From NCBI GenBank assembly GCA_026225945.1, contig JAMJFZ010001815.1, forward strand, positions 17,877,501 to 17,941,500: 64,000 nucleotides of DNA, read 5' to 3'. Positions 59,546 to 64,000 of this stretch are shown piece after piece. How positions within the stretch are numbered: position 1 is the stretch's first letter; each line of letters starts with the position of its first letter. The DNA is from Cricetomys ansorgei. Taxonomy: Eukaryota > Chordata > Mammalia > Rodentia > Nesomyidae. Both the position numbers and the translations under genes were made by a program. A model generated the notes under the pieces. It saw nothing but the letters and a program-made list of their open reading frames with translations, did not search any database and was not told the DNA's origin.

Positions 59546-59775
59546 GTTTAGATTTATTTATTTTCTTTTATATTTATGAGTAGTTTGCCTGCATGTATGA
59601 ATGTGCCCCACTACATGCATGCCTGGTGCTCACAGAAATAAGAAGGGGCCATCATTCCCCAAGGAACTAGAATTATAGGTGATTGTGAGTCACATTATGG
59701 GATGCTAAGAACAGAACTTAGGTCCTCCTCAAGAGCAATGAGGACTCTTAGTTGCTGAGCCATGTCTCCAGCCCC
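59546..59775 (-). repeat. B3 SINE, antisense
   Basis: TTAGATTTATTTATTTTC, TAGTTTGCCTGCATGTATGAATGTG, CATGCATGCCTGGTGCTCACAG, AATAAGAAGGGGCCATCATTC, TAGGTGATTGTGAGTCACATTATGGGATGCTAAGAAC, AGAGCAATGAGGACTCTTAGTTGCTGAGCCATGTCTCCAGCCCC: a near-complete inverted B3. Confidence 0.93.
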
Positions 59776-61409
59776 ATGGTATATCCCATTTTAAGGAAAG
59801 TATTTTTTATAATAATACATCTTTTTAGAGGGGAGCATGAGAGGAGGACTGAAGCTGATTATAAGAGAGGGCTCGATCGTCAATGACCTTCAACTCTGCT
59901 AATTTCTATCTAGTTACCTAACACAGGAACTGAAAAAAATTTAAAAAGCATGAAGAGATAGGTAGCATGCAAAGTAAGTAAGAGTGCACAAAATTCAGTT
60001 GAGCACCTTCTTCTCTATCCCTTATTTCTAAGTGTTGCAGTGATAAATCATCTATAGCTTTGTGGTATGGCTGGTGATACAGCAGGATTCTGGGCTTTGT
60101 TCAAGGTGGCCTGGCTCAGGAAGAGAAAGCATATTACCCAGTATCTCAAGGGCTGTATTATGTCAACTTGGTTAAAACAGTGGCTTGATTAGCTTGACAG
60201 ACATAGTAGGAGATGAAAGATATGTTACCACGCTCCCTTGTTTGAGCTGTTGGATGAATAAAAACCCTGATTTGTTTCCCTCTGCTGTCAGGTTTCTATC
60301 TCCCTATCCTTGGCTCTGTCTTAAGGATACATGAGTGAACACTTAGACCAGACAGAATCAGTATGACTGTAGATATAGCTACCCTTTCCATATAGGACTG
60401 GTTCTCAGTAAAGAAATGAGTCTGAAATAGGTGATACAGAGTTTGTCTCAGAACAGCCCAAATTTTAGTAACACCCTCTAGTATACAAGAAAGAAGATCT
60501 TGAATGGTTACTTCTCTGTACAACATTAATGACTTTAGTGAATATTTGCAACTCTTATTTCCATCTGAAAAAAAAAAAATAGGGAAAGCAATACAATCTT
60601 ACAGCACAAAAGGAAGTAGCCTCTGCAATGTTAATATGAAACCTTTTGTTCAGAGTTTCTGTGGACTAAGTGAAACCGATTAGCGTCAAGACTAATTCTG
60701 AGAGCAAAGGAGTAATATATATTTTAACTAGCAGTCCAGTTTTAGACTCCATTAGTAAGCATCACCTATCTCTAATACTGCTTTTACATTGGGTTTTTAG
60801 ATAAGCCACAGCTCCTTGCAGATTATGTCCTAGTTTAGATACATAAGCCTAGAATTCTGTTCATCTGTACTTTGTCTTTCTTGAAAGAAGGAAAAAGAGA
60901 AGACAAGAGAAAACAAGCAGAGTAATTTTGAATAGCAGTTTTTTTCTAACTTGTCACATAGGATAGGAGGCACTGATTCTCAAGATATGAGTAAATAAAA
61001 TTACCGTAAGATATTTGGATTCACTATTTGTTCAAAGACAGTGGACCTCAAAAAGCAAATTCTTTCTCTTGTTAGTATTCTTTTGTGCCTTGCTTTCTAT
61101 AGATCACTTGCCTGTATTTATGGGGACTTTGTTCTGCAAATCTGGTAGCAAAAGGAGCCTAATTTGATAGAGAGAAATCTAGAATGGAAAGAAAATTGCC
61201 GTTGCCAGACTAAATTTTTGTTAACAAGAATTTGTGGGGTGACACATAGTGTGGTCCATGAATCGTCTCCCAAAACTGCACTTAGTTCATAGGATAAAAT
61301 CACCATCACATGGACATGCTATATATTCCTATCAGCATTTCTTCCTCATGCTAGACAGTGCAAAAGCCACTTTCGTCATGTGGAACTGTTTGCATTTATT
61401 TATTTGTTT
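59776..61409. other. Unique noncoding sequence
   Basis: No gene or repeat recognised. An A run lies at about 60570-60581. Confidence 0.45.
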
Positions 61410-61765
61410 AGCATAACTGTGCTCAAAATACCTGAGAGAAAGGTAGAGGAAGAATAACTTATTTTGGCTCACAGTTTTTGAGGTTTCATTGGCTGCACTG
61501 AATCTGGGCCTAGGATGAGAACATCCCAGCTAGAACATCAGGGCAGCAGAAACATGTGGAGGAGGTGAATAGGAAGGAGAGCAGGGCATACCCCCAAGGA
61601 CCTGTATTCTATGACTTCCTCCAAGGAAGCCAACCTCTTAAAGTTTCCAGAAATTCCCAAAATAGCACCCCAGAACCAAAGCATTCAGCACATGAGCAAG
61701 TAGGGGACAATTTGCACTAAAGCAGGAACATGACTGCTTCAGGATATTTTGCTACTCAAGGCTGT
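61410..61765. repeat. Rodent dispersed repeat (relative of 10230-10612 and 16974-17335)
   Basis: ATAACTGTGCTCAAAATACCTGAGAGAAAGG, TAACTTATTTTGGCTCACAGTTTTTGAGG and GACTTCCTCCAAGGAAGCCAACC follow the same repeat group in diverged form. The family name is uncertain. Confidence 0.55.
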
Positions 61766-64000
61766 TTCCCATCTGGGTCTGTCCCGGAAAATGACGACAG
61801 TTAAACTCTAAGCCATCATTTAATGGCCTCATTTAAAGACGTTTGAACACAGGTAATTTGTTTTTGTCTTGACACTGAAGAGCTGAGAATCTGCTATTAG
61901 CAAAGTCAGTTTTGTGTCCTACTGTGAAACTAAACAATCTTCACACCTGTCTTCCCAAAAATGTATCCTCAATAGGAGAATCTCTGCTCTTGTGGAGTTG
62001 TCTATGCATCTTTGGTAGTTAGCTACAGAGTAGGCTGTTCACATTTGAGAATGTTATGTTGTCATCTGCTTCTCTGTGGAGAACTTGGAGTCTCCTTCTC
62101 AAGATAAAGTCTGCATCTGTGATAGATACCATGTCACAACTATTCATAAAATCAGTCAACTAAATAAGCAGGCATTTCTATGTGTGGATTTAAGAAATAC
62201 CTTTGACTGCGGTTCAAACCAGAACTGAAGGACACAAGGAACACAAGTGAAATCTGCAGCTCTGAAAAGATTATGTAACTCACAGGTAAATGTGCACCAT
62301 GCCCTTGGTTTTATGACTGAATCAGTAAGCACAATTAAAGTAGTGGTTGAGCTGCTTCAGAATCTGTCCACATCTTTTAAAGCAAAAACTTGAGTTAGAC
62401 TTCCATGTCGCTGGGAAATATATCAAACTTTTTAGATTTCTCCACTCTTACCTAATGACAAGAAACCCTATGGTGTGCTATGTATGTATTGTGCATTTTA
62501 GTCCATTTTGGTAATTGATCTAGAACAGTCAGAGATGAATTATGAAGACAGGAATAGCCCAGGTTTTATACCAGTAGAGCTGTATTAATTATGACAGGGA
62601 AGGCTTTTTCATTGGAAGCCTTAATTTTAAGATGCTTAAAATTTTCCCGTAGGAATGTTTCTCCTGACATTGTTTTTGTTGTTGCTGTTATTGTTTGGGC
62701 TTTATTGTTTGTTTGTTTGCTTGTTCGCCTAGTAATGAAATTTTTTACCCTGAAATAAAAAAATGATTTTCTATATACTGGTACTTTGCTCTTATACACT
62801 TTATTTATTTTCTGAAACTTCCAAATAGTTTTTTTTTTTTAAATAACCTTTAAAATCATCTCCAATGAAGAAATGTAGTACCTTTGGGGTATTAGGCAAA
62901 GTTTGATTCCCAAAAAATTAAATTCCAAGCTTATCCAAGGTTTCCACTGTGAACTGTTTTGTTCCTAAATAGCATTTAACCCACTGTGCCTAAGAACTCA
63001 CATTTACTCGGTCACTTACTGAATATTAGCCACTCCTGAATTGTGCATGCTGTGGCTTCAGTGTTTGGGAAGGCTGAAACAGAAACCAGAGCTGAAAAGG
63101 GATGTTGGATTCTCACTCAGCCACAAGAGAACTTCCTTATCAATGGAGCAAGCAGGAAACCACTGAAACTATGGCCTGAAACTATCTCTCAGAAGGAATC
63201 CCCTTGTTTTTTGAGCTCAAAACATTGAGATCCACTCAGGAGACAAGTGGTAAAGAGCCAAAACACAAAAGGATTTGACTACTCATCAAAATGTTAATTG
63301 TGCCATTGAGGATCCAGCACTGCCCTTCAGCCAAGAATTTTCATTGTCTGCTTTATTTATTAGCTAAAGTATCAGCCAGCATGAGAGTAAGAGATAGGGT
63401 ACACTTACTTATATTGCAGCATGTATTTCTTTAGGCTTTTTGAGAAAAGGACTTCTGTTCTTCTTTCCCTGTGACCCCAGAACACTGGTCACACTTCTAC
63501 AATTCCTAATTAGATTATAGATTTTGGAGTTTTTTTAGTATGTGCTTAGTGTTGGTGAGGTGTAGACTTGACACCACACTGAAGTACGAGATCTAGATTT
63601 ATTTTCCAGTCTTTAAAATCTCAAAACCTAGCATTCTGCTGAACACAAAAAAGACTGGAAAACATTTAATTATTTTTTTGGTCAAATCAGGAAAGTGAAA
63701 GTCCATATTCTTTAAATTATTTTAGTATTTTAGGATGCTTAAGTTGATGGGTAAAAACGCTTCATTTCACTTATAGTAAGTTCATTAAAGCATCAAATTT
63801 GAAAAAAAAAAATCATTTTGCATTGGATCTAAAAACAAACAAAAAAAAACATATATATACTGTGTAACACATTTGAAAATGTTCCTGTCTTTCCATTGTT
63901 CTTTTCTGCACACGCTCTGTCATTATGGAACCAGACATGAGCTCCCAATGCCTTCCTACCACTACTTTGTGGTCAAGTAGTCATTTAGTCAAATGTTTAT
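61766..64000. other. Unique noncoding sequence with short simple repeats
   Basis: No gene or dispersed repeat recognised. Simple tracts are (TTTG)n at about 62698-62725, a T run at 62829-62840 and A-rich stretches near 63801-63811 and 63833-63850. Confidence 0.45.

Noticed and set aside
1..64000. tRNA, snRNA, 5S, 7SK or Y RNA genes
   Set aside because: Only SINE-borne tRNA-like and 7SL-like sequence was seen; no intact small-RNA gene signature was recognised.

Overview
The window looks like nuclear DNA from a muroid rodent (mouse, rat, hamster or vole group). The evidence is the mix of dispersed repeats: B1, B3/B2-type, B4 and ID-like SINEs, rodent Lx-type LINE-1, and hAT elements matching the rodent URR1 family. 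These sit among old repeats shared by all mammals (MIR, L2, MER5A-like, L1M). The sequence is AT-rich and rich in microsatellites. None of the youngest lab-mouse repeats I would recognise is obvious, so I do not name a genus.

I found no intact protein-coding gene, no rRNA, tRNA or snRNA gene and no CRISPR array. The longest open frames (141, 134, 110 and 104 codons) are chance frames, or lie in a B1 or an LTR-like repeat. Three short stretches have some coding character but cannot be identified: minus 17605-17772, minus 18128-18292 and plus 36713-36952. The window is best read as intergenic or deep intronic DNA.

Layout: 1-8,470 is unique sequence with scattered SINEs (ID, B4, B1, a B3/B2-type), MIR, L2 and MER5A pieces. 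The stretch 8,470-9,815 is nearly repeat-free and is the best candidate for conserved noncoding sequence. From 9,815 to 20,640 there are an L2 end, two members of a rodent dispersed repeat, three URR1 hAT elements, an antisense ancient L1 3' region, B1 copies and an LTR-like element. From 20,640 to 31,240 there are microsatellites, B1/B3 SINEs, an L1 3' end followed by a long AT/GT array and a 34-bp palindrome, and a TATA-bearing purine-rich block. From 31,240 to 49,160 there are a second LTR-like element, a MIR carrying a 37-bp triplication, more SINEs, a fourth URR1 with a good target duplication, and a 5'-inverted L1 insertion with target duplications. The stretch 49,160-56,545 is a cluster of antisense SINEs running into a nearly full-length, decayed, antisense Lx-type L1 that is itself interrupted by an LTR-like insert. 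The stretch 56,545-64,000 is mostly unique with one B1, one B3 and one rodent dispersed repeat.

No new biological system is evident. The most informative observations concern insertion history: the twin-primed L1, the nested LTR-like insert and its relative 32 kb away, the triplication in a MIR, and hAT target duplications.
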